Source: Psychrobacter sp. GP33
GTDB lineage: Bacteria; Pseudomonadota; Gammaproteobacteria; Pseudomonadales; Moraxellaceae
DNA: 64,000 bases
Assembly: GCF_014119005.1 (NCBI RefSeq)
Contig: NZ_JACGYX010000004.1
Coordinates: 186,001-250,000, forward strand
Direction: 5' to 3'
Positions 26,356 through 35,933 of this stretch are shown here, piece by piece. Positions within the stretch are counted from its first letter, which is position 1. Each line of letters begins with the position of its first letter. The notes under the pieces are model-generated. The model searched no databases. It was not told the DNA's origin and saw nothing but the letters and a program-made list of their open reading frames with translations. The translations under genes and the position numbers were made by a program.

Positions 26356-26390
26356 AAAACCCATAAACTGCTCAGCAATTTATGGGTTTT
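26356..26390 (-). terminator. Intrinsic terminator after leuB
   Basis: AAAACCCATAAA / TTTATGGGTTTT, 11-base loop, with a T tract on the minus strand; 51 bases past the leuB stop. Confidence 0.8.
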
Positions 26391-26440
26391 AATATAATAA
26401 ACGCAACGCTAAAAAAGCAGGCTTATGTGAAAAAGAAAGC

Positions 26441-27550
26441 CTATTGCAATTTAGCCAATACGGCTTCGCCCATTTGCTGACAGCCAACTTGAATAAGACC
26501 AGATTCATTTTTATCTAGAATATCAAGGGTACGCAGACCATCATCAAGAACATCGCTAACTGCTTGTTCAATCGCTTGTGCGGACTCTTCATGTTTAAAG
26601 GTATAGCGCAGCATCATGGCCACCGATAAAATCGTCGCTAATGGATTGGCTTTATCCTGCCCTGCAATATCAGGTGCTGAACCATGGCAAGGCTCATACA
26701 TGCCTTTGCCTTGCTCATCAAGACTGGCTGATGGCAACATACCTATAGAGCCGGTTAACATTGCTGCTTCATCAGACAAAATATCGCCAAACAGATTACC
26801 CGTCACCATGACATCGAATTGCTTAGGATCACGAATGAGCTGCATACAAGCATTGTCGGCATACATATGCGACAAGCTTACATCCGTATAGTCCGCTTCT
26901 TGCATAGCAGTAATGGTCTGTTTCCACAGCTCCGTCACTTCTAAAACGTTGGCTTTATCTACTGAACATACTTTAGCAGGGTTACCTGACGCTTTTGCAC
27001 GGGTTTGCGCCAGATCAAACGCCACTTTACCAATACGCTGAATCTCGCTGGTGCTATACACCATGGTATTGTAGCCTTGCTGTTCACCATTTTCTAAAGT
27101 GCGAATACCACGTGGCTCGCCAAAATAAATACCACCGGTCAGCTCACGTACGATAAGTAAATCGAGACCTTTGATAATTTCAGGCTTAATACTAGAGGCA
27201 TTTACCAGCTGTGGATACAGCTTGGCGACGCGTAAATTGGCAAATAATCCAAGCTCGCTACGAATTTTAAGCAAACCACGTTCAGGACGTTTGCTACGCT
27301 CGATACCATCCCATTTAGGACCGCCCACTGCACCTAATAATACGGCGTCTGCTGCGCGTGCACGTGCTAACGTTTCTGCGGGTAGTGGCTCGCCCGTTGC
27401 ATCAAATGCCACGCCGCCGATCAGTCCCGACTCCAGCGTCAGGTCTAACGCAAATTTTTCATTGACGGCTTGTAGCACATTAATTGCTTGGGTCATAATC
27501 TCAGGACCAATGCCGTCGCCTGCTAAGGTTAATATCGTTGCCATACTCAT
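26441..27550 (-). CDS. leuB: 3-isopropylmalate dehydrogenase
   Basis: A 369-residue NAD-dependent oxidative decarboxylase, third step of leucine synthesis. Recognised blocks: [30 protein letters not shown], the substrate loop [49 protein letters not shown] and [14 protein letters not shown]. Last gene of the leucine cluster, separated from leuD by a lipoprotein gene. Confidence 0.97.
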   Translation of the reverse strand: MSMATILTLAGDGIGPEIMTQAINVLQAVNEKFALDLTLESGLIGGVAFDATGEPLPAETLARARAADAVLLGAVGGPKWDGIERSKRPERGLLKIRSELGLFANLRVAKLYPQLVNASSIKPEIIKGLDLLIVRELTGGIYFGEPRGIRTLENGEQQGYNTMVYSTSEIQRIGKVAFDLAQTRAKASGNPAKVCSVDKANVLEVTELWKQTITAMQEADYTDVSLSHMYADNACMQLIRDPKQFDVMVTGNLFGDILSDEAAMLTGSIGMLPSASLDEQGKGMYEPCHGSAPDIAGQDKANPLATILSVAMMLRYTFKHEESAQAIEQAVSDVLDDGLRTLDILDKNESGLIQVGCQQMGEAVLAKLQ

Positions 27551-27632
27551 CCTTGTGGGTAAATGATATAAAAAATATTCTACTTAAAACATAAAGGTAT
27601 TTTACGATTTATTTACTTTTAAACTCTAGTTT

Positions 27633-28328
27633 TTATTTAGTTACTGCTTTAGTAGCTATTTTCGTTTCTACAAATTCGCCTTGATGCTTAGTATCTGACT
27701 GCTTACAAAAACGTCTCACGACCTTATTACCTTGCAACAAGTCAACGCATAATGGCTCAGGTGAGGCAGTGTCTAATAGGCTGCCTGTTTCTTGTAACGA
27801 CTTTTGGCGATAGGCGCGCAGCTGATATGTGCCCGGCTGCATAAAGTCATGAATCATCGCAAAACGTTCAACATAATCAAGATTATTTTCAGGATAAAAA
27901 CTAATGTGTACTTCACGCTTAGCGGGCTTGACGCGCGCGTAATAATTGGTCAAACCTTTCATATTAGAGCCAATTAATGGCACTATTTTTACTGATTTTT
28001 GGTTTAATAGTGGTGTCATTGGCGTTTGCGATGAAAGTTGTTTCGTCGCAAGTTCTTCCTGATTCAACTTCGCAACTACTGATGCATTAACTGGTTTATG
28101 TGAATTAGGAGCAATCAGCAGCGTTTGACCAATTTGGGTGATTTCGCAATGATAGGTGCCAGCACACACGATATTCACCTCACCCGCAACAGGATAAACT
28201 TTACCTACCAACGCATCCGGACTTTCTGCCTTTTCTATTTGCTGATAGCCGGTCAGTGATTGACAGCCAGACATTAAGCTGACAGCAACAACGGTACTTG
28301 CAAATAGAGCATAACGTTTTTTATTCAT
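27633..28328 (-). CDS. Putative lipoprotein of unknown function inside the leu cluster
   Basis: With the ATG at 28328 it is 231 residues and starts MNKKRYALFASTVVAVSLMS/GCQ, a textbook lipoprotein signal; a longer frame to 28394 would bury this signal. The mature part has a block with GEVNIVCAGTYHCEITQIGQ and later VHISFYPENNLDYVERFAMI and PEPLCVDLLQGNKVVRRFC, with cysteines that could pair. I do not recognise the family. It lies between leuD and leuB in the same direction, so it is probably cotranscribed, although no role in leucine synthesis is apparent. Confidence 0.75.
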   Translation of the reverse strand: MNKKRYALFASTVVAVSLMSGCQSLTGYQQIEKAESPDALVGKVYPVAGEVNIVCAGTYHCEITQIGQTLLIAPNSHKPVNASVVAKLNQEELATKQLSSQTPMTPLLNQKSVKIVPLIGSNMKGLTNYYARVKPAKREVHISFYPENNLDYVERFAMIHDFMQPGTYQLRAYRQKSLQETGSLLDTASPEPLCVDLLQGNKVVRRFCKQSDTKHQGEFVETKIATKAVTK

Positions 28329-28536
28329 AATGGCGGCTACTATAGATAAGTGATGAAAGATAAGTGATAAAGGTGAGAAGGCATTTGAAAGCAATTATAG
28401 CCTATATATTGCTGTTCAATATAGCCAGTTCGACGTTATAACTCAACGCTATAGGCTACCTTGTCACCTTTTATTCGCACTTATTTCAACGATTATAGTG
28501 GCAGGTCACCCTCACTTATCGCATTTACTGTAATCG

Positions 28537-29187
28537 CTAAGCATGAACTTCATTAAATATCCATGGAGTTTGCTGTTGCATCTTTTGCTCATACATTTTT
28601 ATCGCCTCTGCGTGCTGTAGCGTTAAGTCGATATCGTCAAGACCGTTTAGCAAACATTGCTTGCGAAAGGCATCAACTTCAAACGGATACTCTTTACCGG
28701 TTGGCGTAATGACTACTTGGCGCTCAAGATCAGCAGTCAGCTCATAGCCTTCAGTTGCTAATGTTGCTTTCATTAATTCATCGACAATTGCTTCATCAAG
28801 CACGATAGGCAGCATGCCATTTTTGAAACAATTATTATAAAAAATATCGGCAAAACTTGGTGCAATAACAGTACGGAAGCCATATTCTGATAATGCCCAT
28901 GGCGCATGCTCACGACTAGAGCCACAACCAAAGTTCTTACGCGCAAGCAAAATGTTAGCGCCTCGATAACGTGGTTTATTTAAGACAAAATCTGGATTGA
29001 TGATACGTTTGCTGTTGTCTTGACCAGGATAGCCATCATCAAGATAACGCCAGTCATCAAACAAGTTGACCCCAAAGCCCGTACGTTTGATAGATTTTAA
29101 AAACTGCTTGGCAATAATTTGGTCAGTATCGACATTTGAGCGATCAAGTGGGCAGACGATACCGGTTTGGATACGATAGGCTTGCAT
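28537..29187 (-). CDS. leuD: 3-isopropylmalate dehydratase small subunit
   Basis: 216 residues. The swivelling aconitase domain starts [20 protein letters not shown], with [20 protein letters not shown] and the substrate-binding [18 protein letters not shown]. It pairs with LeuC to isomerise 2- to 3-isopropylmalate. It follows leuC by 57 bases. Confidence 0.97.
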   Translation of the reverse strand: MQAYRIQTGIVCPLDRSNVDTDQIIAKQFLKSIKRTGFGVNLFDDWRYLDDGYPGQDNSKRIINPDFVLNKPRYRGANILLARKNFGCGSSREHAPWALSEYGFRTVIAPSFADIFYNNCFKNGMLPIVLDEAIVDELMKATLATEGYELTADLERQVVITPTGKEYPFEVDAFRKQCLLNGLDDIDLTLQHAEAIKMYEQKMQQQTPWIFNEVHA

Positions 29188-29243
29188 AAATAATTCCTAT
29201 AAATAAGAGGTCTTCTAAAAGGTTAAACGGCTAGTACAGATTG

Positions 29244-30662
29244 CTAGTACGTGCGCACGTCGACGAAATGTCCAGCCAACGCTGCTGCGGCTGCCATTGC
29301 TGGACTCACCAAATGCGTGCGTCCGCCATTCCCTTGACGACCTTCAAAGTTGCGATTAGACGTTGAGGCACAATGTTCCTGTGGTTCAAGTTTATCGGCA
29401 TTCATTGCTAAACACATCGAACAACCTGGCTCACGCCATTCAAACCCTGCATCCGTAAATAAGACATCTAAGCCTTCGGCTTCGGCTTGCAATTTCACTT
29501 GCCCTGATCCTGCAACCACAATAGCTTCTTTGATATTATCCGCAACTTTACGACCTTTAATCACTGCTGCGGCATCGCGTAAATCTTCAATACGCGAATT
29601 GGTACATGAGCCAATAAATATTCTATCTAACTGAATATCAGTAATTTTTTGACCAGCTTCCAAGCCCATATAAGTATAAGCGCGCAACCACCCTTCTTCT
29701 TGCGCCTCATCCGCTGCTTGATCTAGCGTTGGTACTGACTGGGTGATATCAACAACCATTTCAGGCGATGTACCCCAAGATACTTGTGGCGCTATTTGAC
29801 TGCCGTCAATCTCAATGATGCTATCAAATACAGCATCAGCGTCTGAATATAAGGTACACCAGTAAGCTTCTGCTTGATCCCATTGCTCAGCGGTTGGTGC
29901 ATATGGACGACCTTTCACGTAATCAATAGTGGTGTCATCCACTGCGACCATTCCCACGCGCGCGCCCGCTTCAATTGCCATATTACAGACGGTCATGCGC
30001 CCTTCCATGGTCATTTCTTCAAACACCTGTCCTGCAAATTCAATTGCATGACCGGTGCCACCAGCCGTGCCAATCTGGGCAATAATAGCAAGTACCACAT
30101 CTTTTGAGGTCACGCCAGTGCCAAGCTTACCGTTGACACGGATTTGCATGTTTTTCATTTTTTTGGCAATCAAGCACTGGGTTGCAAGCACGTGCTCAAC
30201 CTCAGACGTACCGATACCATGAGCCAAACACCCAAGTGCGCCGTGCGTTGCGGTATGTGAATCACCACATACTACGGTCATACCCGGCAATACCAAGCCT
30301 TGCTCAGGACCAACAACATGCAAAATACCTTGACGCGCATCATTAATGGTAAATTCAGCAATATTAAACTTCGCACAGTTATCATCCAACGTGACCACCT
30401 GTAAACGCGACACTTCATCTTTAATACCTGCCACGCCTTCTAACCGCTCTTTCGTCACGGTCGGCACATTATGGTCGGGGCTGGCAATATTAGCCGACAA
30501 TCGCCACGGTGCTCTATTGGCAAGCTCTAAGCCTTCAAACGCTTGCGGGCTTGTTACCTCATGTAGTAAATGACGGTCAATATAAATAAGGCTCGAGCCA
30601 TCATCTCGTTTGCTGACTTCGTGAGCATTCCAAAGTTTGTCGTATAAAGTTTGACCGGCCAT
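29244..30662 (-). CDS. leuC: 3-isopropylmalate dehydratase large subunit
   Basis: A 472-residue aconitase-family protein. The three 4Fe-4S cysteines are Cys353 (IGSCTNSR), Cys414 and Cys417 ([11 protein letters not shown]). The N-terminus [12 protein letters not shown] and the substrate block [20 protein letters not shown] are typical. First gene of the leuC-leuD-lipoprotein-leuB cluster; a LysR gene is divergent upstream. Confidence 0.97.
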   Translation of the reverse strand: MAGQTLYDKLWNAHEVSKRDDGSSLIYIDRHLLHEVTSPQAFEGLELANRAPWRLSANIASPDHNVPTVTKERLEGVAGIKDEVSRLQVVTLDDNCAKFNIAEFTINDARQGILHVVGPEQGLVLPGMTVVCGDSHTATHGALGCLAHGIGTSEVEHVLATQCLIAKKMKNMQIRVNGKLGTGVTSKDVVLAIIAQIGTAGGTGHAIEFAGQVFEEMTMEGRMTVCNMAIEAGARVGMVAVDDTTIDYVKGRPYAPTAEQWDQAEAYWCTLYSDADAVFDSIIEIDGSQIAPQVSWGTSPEMVVDITQSVPTLDQAADEAQEEGWLRAYTYMGLEAGQKITDIQLDRIFIGSCTNSRIEDLRDAAAVIKGRKVADNIKEAIVVAGSGQVKLQAEAEGLDVLFTDAGFEWREPGCSMCLAMNADKLEPQEHCASTSNRNFEGRQGNGGRTHLVSPAMAAAAALAGHFVDVRTY

Positions 30663-31064
30663 GTTGCTATCCTTTATTGGTTGCTAATTGCTTAAAACAT
30701 CATTACAGATTATCACCTGATAAACCTACTTTTTAAGCGTTGGCGCCTGCTGTTTTTCTATATTTGGTTGTCTATATCTGGTTATCTACATAATAAGGCT
30801 TAATTGGGCATTTATCTTTTACTTGCTAGATACGGCGCAACGTTAGCGTAAAATAAATACCTTTATTAAATGGATATTAAAATATCATAAAGTGAACACA
30901 ATAAATATCTTAAAAACTGCCTTCTATAGCTTGTGATTATAACAGGCTAATTCTATAATAATAATTGATGATTTTTATCTATTCGCAAACTTTTATTTCT
31001 AATACTTTATTAATAATATAGCCAACTTTTAATTATAGCTAGATTAACAGCTAAGGACACCGGA
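30663..31064. promoter_or_regulatory. Divergent leuC/LysR control region with a 14-base tandem repeat
   Basis: 402 bases without a gene. TCTATATTTGGTTG (30757-30770) is directly followed by TCTATATCTGGTTA (30771-30784), 12 of 14 bases identical, about 100-120 bases upstream of leuC. Closely spaced direct repeats of this kind could be a LysR-type or other regulator site. No Leu-rich leader peptide was found. Confidence 0.45.
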
Positions 31065-31937
31065 TTGAACACCACTAATTTGACAACGTTTGTGACCGTT
31101 ATGCAAGTAGGCAGCATCTCAGGTGCAGCAGAAAAACTGTTTATTACCCAACCGGCGGTAAGTAAGCGTATTAAAAATCTAGAAGATGAGTTTAAAATCA
31201 CGTTATTTGATACCGTCGGACGCGGTATTGTGCCAACACAAGCAGCTAATGAGATGCTGCCACACGCTAAACGCTGGCTGGATGATTACGAAAATTTTAA
31301 GATCAATTTGCAGCATTCCCAAAAGATCATTTCTGGTAAATTAGTCATAGGTACCAGTCATCATATTGGGCTACATCATTTAGCACCGGTACTCAAGCAT
31401 TTTATTCAAAGTTATCCTGCCGTACAGCTAGAAGTGCATTTTGTTGACTCAGAAGAAGCACACAAAGCGGTACTTGATGGAGATTTGTCTCTTGCCTTTT
31501 TAACTTTGCCGCCTGTCTACGACAAGCGCTTGACCTATCAGACCTTATGGTCAGATCCACTTTACTTCATGACGGGCACCTTATCACCATTGGCACAAAA
31601 GACCAATGTGACTTTGGAGCAATTGGCGCGTTACCCTGCTATTTTGCCGTCTGCTAATACCTTTACCAGTCAAATTACCTTAGCCGAATTTGCTAAACAC
31701 AATCTAAAACCTTATGCCACAATGAGCACCAATCCATTAGAATCTATTCGTATGTTAGTGTCTGTTGGGTTGGGCTGGTCAGTACTACCGCAAACAATGA
31801 TTAGCCAAGATTTAGAACGTATTGATATGGCAGATAATATTGAGCTGCAGCGTTATTTGGGCGTGGTTATTAATCCAAAACTTACGCCTTCTAATAGCGT
31901 GACGGCATTGCTAGATATGCTTACCCCTATTGATTAG
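31065..31937 (+). CDS. LysR-type transcriptional regulator divergent from leuC
   Basis: 290 residues starting at TTG, chosen because AAGGA lies 7 bases before it and the winged helix-turn-helix begins at once: TTFVTVMQVGSISGAAEKLF then ITQPAVSKRIKNLE. The effector domain begins near residue 90 (GKLVIGTSHHIGLHHLAPVL). The divergent position suggests control of the leu genes, sensing a pathway intermediate or product; this is positional inference. Confidence 0.9.
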   Translation: MNTTNLTTFVTVMQVGSISGAAEKLFITQPAVSKRIKNLEDEFKITLFDTVGRGIVPTQAANEMLPHAKRWLDDYENFKINLQHSQKIISGKLVIGTSHHIGLHHLAPVLKHFIQSYPAVQLEVHFVDSEEAHKAVLDGDLSLAFLTLPPVYDKRLTYQTLWSDPLYFMTGTLSPLAQKTNVTLEQLARYPAILPSANTFTSQITLAEFAKHNLKPYATMSTNPLESIRMLVSVGLGWSVLPQTMISQDLERIDMADNIELQRYLGVVINPKLTPSNSVTALLDMLTPID

Positions 31938-32443
31938 CCTATAATTATTAATAAATAAGCGTCGATAGTCAGTGGCTATTAATATATAGACGTTACCATA
32001 TAAAGTATTTATTCTAGTGTGATGTAAGCGATTTATCTACATCTGAGCCTTTCTATATTCGCTATTTTCATAATTTTTCAAGTCCTTATTCGCAATTAAA
32101 ACATCTATACGTTATAATTCAATCATAGTTGCTTTATAACGTACTGTTACTACAACCGCACTGAAGATTACACTTTGCATGTTTTCAGTAAGGTAGTATG
32201 GCGTAATGGTTGTTTAGGGCTTACCAATGCCTTAATAGTTAGTTAAGCACTATCAATCTTATAAAACTTACTGCAAATAATTGAAAAAAGCCATTACGTC
32301 TTACTTAATGGCTTTTTTTGTCTTTAGATATTGTCTTTTACAGATAGTATCTTCTAACACTTTTTAAGCGCTATCATTTTTACGAATATGGTTTTGCCGT
32401 TAAATATTATTACCACCAACACGGTTGGTTAAGGACAGTTTAT
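31938..32443 (+). other. Intergenic region before putP with a possible small RNA
   Basis: 506 bases. A perfect TATAAT at 32113-32118 (weak -35 TTCGCA at 32089-32094) is followed about 165 bases later by a strong terminator. A CGTTATAA / TTATAACG inverted repeat (32110-32117 and 32134-32141) overlaps the -10. No coding frame. It may encode an RNA of about 195 nucleotides, or the terminator may simply end the LysR transcript. Confidence 0.35.
32284..32319 (+). terminator. Intrinsic terminator upstream of putP
   Basis: AAAAAAGCCATTA / TAATGGCTTTTTTT with a 9-base loop. Confidence 0.85.
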
Positions 32444-33943
32444 ATGAACGGAGTTTCTAGTGGTGTGCTGATATCCCTTGGCGCCTATTTTTTAGTTATG
32501 ATTGGAATTGGAATTTATGCTTATTTTAAGCAATCCAATGATTCAGAAGGCTATATGCTTGGTGGTCGTAGTCTTGGTCCTGCCGTAACAGCCTTATCAG
32601 CAGGCGCATCAGACATGTCAGGCTGGTTATTGCTTGGTCTGCCCGGTTACATGTATGCAGATGGCGTGGTCAGCGCTTGGATTGCGATTGGCTTAACGAC
32701 GGGTGCATTTTTAAACTACATTATCGTCGCGCCAAGATTGCGGGTATACACCGAAATTGCGGACAATGCCATTACCCTGCCAGATTATTTTGCCAATCGC
32801 TTTGAAGATAAGTCGCATATGCTGCGCGTTATCTCAGCCGTGGTTATCATTTTATTCTTTACCGTCTATACCGCAGCCAGCTTAGTTGGTGGTGGTAAGT
32901 TGTTTGAGAGTTCGCTTAACTTATCCTATAGTACTGGACTTTGGGTAACTGCCGGTGTTGTAGTGGCTTATACTTTATTCGGTGGGTTTTTAGCAGTATC
33001 GATGACCGATTTTGTTCAAGGGGTCATCATGCTCTTTGCCATGGTTATTGTACCAGTAGTGGCGTTTACCGACTTAGGCGGTGTATCAGCTACGACAGCA
33101 GCCGTTCGGAATATTGATCCGAATTTACTCAACATTACCAGTGGTATGACGATTATTGGTATTATTTCGTTATTGGCATGGGGCTTAGGCTATTTTGGAC
33201 AGCCACATATTATTGTTCGTTTTATGGCGATTCGCTCGGTAAAAGATATTCCAACTGCGCGTAACATTGGTATGAGCTGGATGATTGTGAGTTTGCTTGG
33301 TTCTTTAGCTACGGGTTTTGCTGGTCGCGCTTATGTGCAAAAAACAGCAATGACATTAGAGGATCCTGAAACTATTTTCTTAGTATTTACTCAGTTTTTG
33401 TTTACACCATTGGTTTCAGGATTCTTATTAGCCGCTATTTTGGCTGCTATTATGAGTACTATCTCTTCACAATTACTGGTTGTGTCAAGTTCATTGACAA
33501 AGGACGTTTATAAGCTATTTTTGGATAGAGAAGCGCCAGAGTCTCGCCAAGTATTGGTAGGTCGTATTTCGGTTGTATTGGTCGCTATCATATCGATTAT
33601 GTTGGCATCTAATCCTGAAAGTTCGGTCTTAAGCCTCGTGTCACATGCATGGGCTGGTTTTGGTGCGGCGTTTGCACCATTAGTAATCTTTAGCTTAACG
33701 TGGCGTCGTATGAACCGTAACGGCGCGGTTGCTGGCATGGTAGTTGGTGCCTTAACCGTAATTTTATGGGTATATGGTGGTTTTGAGCACAATGGTATGC
33801 CGCTTAATGATTGGTTATACGCCATTGTTCCAGGCTTCGTGCTTAGTACCATTGCTATCTTTGCTGTGAGCATCATGACTGGCGACCCTAAACCTTCAGT
33901 GTTAGCGAAATTTAAAGAGATGGAGCTGCATTTAAATAAGTAA
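32444..33943 (+). CDS. putP: Sodium/proline symporter PutP
   Basis: A 499-residue member of the sodium:solute symporter family with about 13 membrane segments. Close to PutP over its length: GYMLGGRSLGPAVTALSAGA, then SDMSGWLLLGLPG in segment 2 (sodium site region), GYFGQPHIIVRFMAI, and AAILAAIMSTISSQLLVVSS. Imports proline with Na+ for nutrition or osmotic protection. No putA nearby. Has its own terminator; preceded by a possible RNA gene. Confidence 0.93.
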   Translation: MNGVSSGVLISLGAYFLVMIGIGIYAYFKQSNDSEGYMLGGRSLGPAVTALSAGASDMSGWLLLGLPGYMYADGVVSAWIAIGLTTGAFLNYIIVAPRLRVYTEIADNAITLPDYFANRFEDKSHMLRVISAVVIILFFTVYTAASLVGGGKLFESSLNLSYSTGLWVTAGVVVAYTLFGGFLAVSMTDFVQGVIMLFAMVIVPVVAFTDLGGVSATTAAVRNIDPNLLNITSGMTIIGIISLLAWGLGYFGQPHIIVRFMAIRSVKDIPTARNIGMSWMIVSLLGSLATGFAGRAYVQKTAMTLEDPETIFLVFTQFLFTPLVSGFLLAAILAAIMSTISSQLLVVSSSLTKDVYKLFLDREAPESRQVLVGRISVVLVAIISIMLASNPESSVLSLVSHAWAGFGAAFAPLVIFSLTWRRMNRNGAVAGMVVGALTVILWVYGGFEHNGMPLNDWLYAIVPGFVLSTIAIFAVSIMTGDPKPSVLAKFKEMELHLNK

Positions 33944-33973
33944 TTGATAACAGATAAAGGTGTTTTAATTATT

Positions 33974-34011
33974 AAAAAAGCCCTGTTACTTGATAGTAGC
34001 GGGGCTTTTTT
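33974..34011 (+). terminator. Intrinsic terminator after putP
   Basis: GCCCTGTTACT / AGTAGCGGGGC stem (two G-T pairs), flanked by AAAAAA and TTTTTT. Confidence 0.85.
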
Positions 34012-34067
34012 GTAGCGTTAATCTTATAGATATTAATAGTTAAATATTTAAGCTTAAAATTCTTATT

Positions 34068-34099
34068 AAAAAAGCGACCCATTATGGATCGCTTTTTTT
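34068..34099 (-). terminator. Terminator of the FadL-type gene at 34137
   Basis: AAAAAAGCGA ... TCGCTTTTTT around CCCATTATGGA. The core GCGACCCATTATGGATCGC recurs behind the paralogous gene at 35934. Confidence 0.8.
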
Positions 34100-34136
34100 A
34101 CTTCAATACTTCTTTAACTTTAATATAGAAAGTAGA

Positions 34137-35591
34137 CTATTTTGCTTGGTAAGATACTTTTACACCCAATACATAGCCATCGTTATCTTGGAAGTCACCA
34201 ACGATTTTCTGAGTTGGCAGCTGACCTTTGGCATCACCGAACCAAAGATATTTACCACCAGCAGATACTGCCCAATTTTCAGTTAAATTATACTTAGCCC
34301 CTAAACCTGCACTGTAATAACCCTCGATCGGACCTAAAGAAGTAGTTGGATCACCTGCACCACTGTCCCAACCGACCGTACCACTTAACGCCAATGCTGG
34401 TGAGAGACGCTTCGCCAAACCAAGCTCTACCTGCCACTGATCTTCATCATAGCCGACTAATGCTAGTCCGTCAGGACCATACGAGCCTTTACTAACGTCA
34501 TTGTATAGTGGCGGTACGATGGCAAAATCGCTCCACGGAACCCAGCGCACTTTAGCAGTCGCTAACACGGTAGGATTAAGACCTGTTTGGAAGTCAAAGT
34601 TCACAGATTTAGGGGTAGTCACTTCAAAAACACTGTTTCTATTTGCAGCAGCAGCAGCGGCAGCTATTTCTGCTTGTGAAGCTCCTGCTGGAAGACGACC
34701 AACAGCACCAATACCTACAATAGGATAGGTCTCAGAAATCTTTGCATTATGGTCAATTTCAGATCGGTAAGTTAGCGCAGCTTTTAAAGCGATTTCAGGC
34801 TTACTATAGGATACGCCAGCCAGCCAGCCATAATCTTGATCTGGGCTAACATGCGCAGTATAACCACTAGCAGGACCATAAGCCAAACCACGTAACTTTA
34901 CATCTGCTTGTAGACGCTGAGCGACTGGACCACCGTACACTTGAAAAGCTTTATTAGGCCCAAATTTTGCGCCTAGAATAGCTGTGATGTTTTCAGTACG
35001 CACTTCAACATTAGTGCCTTCACCTACCGTACCGGCTTCAGCACGTGCAATTCCTACAGCTGTAGATAGATTTGTAGCACCAGCTGCAGCTGCAGCTCTC
35101 TCTTGTGGAGTTAGCGTTGTATCACCGGCAATCCCCGTTAATCTAGTAATCTCGCCCTCAACGGTTGCACCATTAAACTGACCACCAGTTAGCTTCGTAA
35201 TAGAACCATTAGGGTCACCTTTCGCCACAAAGTTATTATCACCCCTATAATCAGCGGCGGCACCAAAAGGCTCGTCATATAAGATACCGACACTAAAAGT
35301 GTCATTGATATCTGCCTTTACGCCATAACGGAAAAAGTCATAAGACTCAGCGATATCGCCAATTTTATTACCCTGAACATAGCCATTGCTATTAGGAACA
35401 TTATTAGCACTGTCATAACCGCTCACATCAGCATCAATATAAGTATAGACAGCCTCAGCATATACACCGTCTTGCAGGAATGCAGTGATGTCTTGACCTG
35501 AGCGATCGAGACCAGCAGCATGACTCATGCCAGCAACTGATAGCGCAGCAGCAGCTAATACAAGGGGTTTTAAATTAAAAGTTGGGTGCAT
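34137..35591 (-). CDS. FadL/OmpP1-family outer membrane transport protein, copy 1
   Basis: 484 residues from the ATG at 35591 (GGAG seven bases upstream; the frame extends to a TTG without a ribosome binding site). The signal peptide ends GMSHA, then AGLDRSGQDITAFLQDGVYA as in FadL-type channels; the strand-rich barrel ends in VSYQAK. It takes up hydrophobic compounds such as fatty acids across the outer membrane. Compared with copy 2 it carries two Ala-rich insertions, around TPQERAAAAAGA and SQAEIAAAAAAANR, likely extended extracellular loops. Confidence 0.88.
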   Translation of the reverse strand: MHPTFNLKPLVLAAAALSVAGMSHAAGLDRSGQDITAFLQDGVYAEAVYTYIDADVSGYDSANNVPNSNGYVQGNKIGDIAESYDFFRYGVKADINDTFSVGILYDEPFGAAADYRGDNNFVAKGDPNGSITKLTGGQFNGATVEGEITRLTGIAGDTTLTPQERAAAAAGATNLSTAVGIARAEAGTVGEGTNVEVRTENITAILGAKFGPNKAFQVYGGPVAQRLQADVKLRGLAYGPASGYTAHVSPDQDYGWLAGVSYSKPEIALKAALTYRSEIDHNAKISETYPIVGIGAVGRLPAGASQAEIAAAAAAANRNSVFEVTTPKSVNFDFQTGLNPTVLATAKVRWVPWSDFAIVPPLYNDVSKGSYGPDGLALVGYDEDQWQVELGLAKRLSPALALSGTVGWDSGAGDPTTSLGPIEGYYSAGLGAKYNLTENWAVSAGGKYLWFGDAKGQLPTQKIVGDFQDNDGYVLGVKVSYQAK

Positions 35592-35933
35592 ATATTTCTC
35601 CAAATATCCTTATTATGTACCGCTTTATCCTTTACAGATGCCTATTAAAGAACATTTGCTCACTAAAAAAACGGTTTCCTATCTAGAATAGTAATGTCTT
35701 TCTGACAGTAAGACAACAATTAAAGCGCTTTATTTCCATAATATGACCGTACAGTACAAATTATATATCGTATTATTTCTATAAAATATTGTTTATAGAA
35801 TAAGAAATATTTTATAGAAAAAAGGCGACCCATTATGGATCGCCTTTTTATAATTATTAAATATCTCACTTTAAAATATATTAATTACTTTATTTAATAG
35901 CCGCTTGTTGTAGTTTTTTATAAAATCGCTACA
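35592..35933. other. Intergenic region between the two FadL-type genes, with a perfect 15-base inverted repeat
   Basis: 342 AT-rich bases. TTTCTATAAAATATT (35776-35790) and AATATTTTATAGAAA (35806-35820) form a perfect inverted repeat with a 15-base spacer, directly next to the terminator of copy 2. The rest should contain the promoter of copy 1. No gene. Confidence 0.6.
35815..35851 (-). terminator. Terminator of the FadL-type gene at 35934
   Basis: AAAAAAGGCGA ... TCGCCTTTTT around CCCATTATGGA, almost the same element as behind copy 1, consistent with tandem duplication of a whole transcription unit. Confidence 0.8.
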
